Source of the DNA: Flagellimonas aquimarina
Lineage (GTDB): Bacteria; Bacteroidota; Bacteroidia; Flavobacteriales; Flavobacteriaceae
Length of the DNA: 64,000 bases
NCBI RefSeq assembly: GCF_003149745.1
Contig: NZ_QGEG01000001.1
Location: forward strand, 496,001 to 560,000
Direction of reading: 5' to 3'
Shown: positions 63,105 through 64,000 of the stretch, piece by piece
Layout of the letters: every line of letters starts with the position of its first letter
Position numbering within the stretch: position 1 is the stretch's first letter
Notes under the pieces: generated by a model
The model's input: the letters and a program-made list of their open reading frames with translations, nothing else
What the model was told of the DNA's origin: nothing
Database searches by the model: none
Translations under genes and position numbers: made by a program

Positions 63105-64000
63105 ATGGATAACCTTATATTGGTTTTAAGTTGTTTGGGGATAGCCCAAGCTCTTTTCCTTTCCTTTTACCTCTTTACACTTAAAAAGGGAAATAGGAGC
63201 GCCAATGTTTTTTTGGCGTTCGTTATTTTTGGCTTGACCATGCGCATAGGCAAGTCTGTGTTTAATGTCTATTTAGATTTAGAGCCATGGCAACGTAATT
63301 TGGGGCTCTCCGGTATTTTGTTGGCAGGGCCTTTCTTATGGCTTTATGGCAAGGCATTGTTAACTGCAAGAAAGAAATTCGGCAATAAGGATTATGTTCA
63401 TCTTGTTCCATTCATTTTATTTGTTCTTTTGTGCGCCTTCATTCCTAACGATGGCCGTCCAATCTCGTATGCCATTTATCTTGCAGTATTTGTTCATTTG
63501 GCAATTTATATTGCTTTCTCTTTTCATGTATTCTATAAAAACAGAGCCAAAGTGCATCCACAGCGATCCTCATGGTATAGAAATCTTGTTGTTGGAGTTG
63601 CGTTGATTTGGCTTTTTTACATGGGCAACCTTGCTGGATTGTTTTCCCTTTATATTGGTGGTGCTATTTTCTTCTCTGTACTCATATATATTTTCTCTTT
63701 TCTTTTTTTACAAAAACATGCTTTTCAATTAGGGAAGTACAACAGGTCAGCTTTAGACAAATCTGCTTCTGAGGAACTTTTGGAAACTTTAAAAGCCCTG
63801 TTCGAAAAGGAGCAGGTTTTCTTGGATAGTACTGTCTCGCTAGAAACTATTGCTAAAAAATTGAATGTCTCTTCAAGAAAATTGTCCCAGTCCATAAATG
63901 AAAATGAACACAAGAATTTTTCGGATTTTGTGAATGGTTACAGAATTGAAAAAGCAAAAGTATTGTTGGCCAATCCCAAGTATAACAAAGAAAAAATAGT
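63105..64000 (+). CDS. Membrane-sensor AraC-family regulator, 3' end cut by window
   Basis: 298 codons are visible in one open frame from the ATG at 63105 with no stop before the window edge. The N-terminal half has about seven hydrophobic segments (VLSCLGIAQALFLSFYLFTL, VFLAFVIFGLTMRIGK, VHLVPFILFVLLCAFI, FFSVLIYIFSFLFL). Then a cytosolic helix-turn-helix region of the AraC type begins: VSLETIAKKLNVSSRKLSQSINENEHKNFSDFVNGYRIEKAKVLL. The second half of the DNA-binding domain is missing from view. A membrane-bound AraC regulator of the kind frequent in flavobacteria; target unknown. Confidence 0.88.
   Translation, partial: MDNLILVLSCLGIAQALFLSFYLFTLKKGNRSANVFLAFVIFGLTMRIGKSVFNVYLDLEPWQRNLGLSGILLAGPFLWLYGKALLTARKKFGNKDYVHLVPFILFVLLCAFIPNDGRPISYAIYLAVFVHLAIYIAFSFHVFYKNRAKVHPQRSSWYRNLVVGVALIWLFYMGNLAGLFSLYIGGAIFFSVLIYIFSFLFLQKHAFQLGKYNRSALDKSASEELLETLKALFEKEQVFLDSTVSLETIAKKLNVSSRKLSQSINENEHKNFSDFVNGYRIEKAKVLLANPKYNKEKI

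Noticed and set aside
1..64000. tRNA or rRNA genes, insertion sequences, prophage, CRISPR arrays, SusC/SusD pairs
   Set aside because: Looked for throughout; none seen. No spaced short repeats, transposase-like ORFs or TonB-dependent receptor sequences are present.

Overview
This 64 kb window looks like chromosome from a marine-type member of the Flavobacteriaceae (Bacteroidota). The DNA is AT-rich, genes are packed with 1-20 bp gaps and frequent 4-bp overlaps, several promoters carry the Bacteroidota -7 element TAnnTTTG, and Shine-Dalgarno sequences are mostly absent. The gene content agrees: PhoU-tailed PiT transporter, MarC, DUF3078, DUF3109, DUF1080, LytTR regulators, eukaryote-like NrdB, HemJ-type CopD protein, sortilin/Asp-box proteins. 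I see no tRNA or rRNA gene, insertion sequence, prophage or CRISPR array. Both window edges cut genes (dxs on the left, an AraC-type regulator on the right).

Layout. 1-4039: 3' part of dxs, an outer-membrane-type DUF3078 protein and a dGTPase. 4040-8681: a phosphate uptake unit (phosphate-selective porin, PiT transporter, small periplasmic protein) behind an unusual 329-bp leader with a perfect 17-bp inverted repeat. 8685-10727: nadD-gmk-yicC housekeeping run. 10813-23304: a catabolic region for oxidised sugars, with two DUF1080 (3-keto-glycoside hydrolase/lyase-like) proteins, two TIM-barrel epimerase-like proteins, a Gfo/Idh/MocA dehydrogenase, two sugar/nucleoside-type permeases, two closely related GMC oxidoreductases and one gluconate-2-dehydrogenase subunit 3. 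23461-27061: class Ia ribonucleotide reductase (nrdA, nrdB). 27062-27982: a long intergenic region holding a candidate minus-strand small transcript. 27983-30700: LytTR response regulator and TPR histidine kinase. 30690-39866: mixed housekeeping genes (DUF3109, MarC, CtpA-type protease, dCMP deaminase, HupE/UreJ, TerB-DnaJ, bacilliredoxin, SDR-plsC-HD operon, glycosyltransferase). 40117-41541: a secreted Gfo/Idh/MocA oxidoreductase. 42075-43454: a Fur-family regulator divergent from a thioredoxin-reductase-like gene that is frameshifted at a slippery A7G. 43456-45483: an ECF42-type sigma factor with two YCII/DGPF proteins. 45582-52228: radical SAM protein, collagen-like lipoprotein, beta-propeller-like protein, enoyl-CoA hydratase, NtrY-like kinase, HemJ. 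52315-56669: giant sortilin-like protein and P1 peptidase. 56735-60293: SPFH-GYF protein, zinc-ribbon membrane protein, lipoprotein and membrane LytTR regulator. 60387-64000: NTF2-like lipoprotein, two beta-propeller proteins and the truncated AraC regulator.

How the genes fit together. The best-supported pathway-level story is the 10.8-23.3 kb region: FAD/GMC dehydrogenases (with a three-cysteine motif spaced as in 3Fe-4S-containing FAD glucose dehydrogenases) would oxidise glycosides at C3, DUF1080 proteins would cleave the keto-glycoside, and the TIM-barrel and Gfo/Idh/MocA enzymes would process the keto-sugar. Both GMC genes share two conserved upstream boxes, which suggests a shared regulator. 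Other observations to follow up are the structured porin leader, the frameshift, a Fur-type palindrome, the hairpin-rich 27.3-27.7 kb unit and the terminator separating the YCII pair from its sigma factor.
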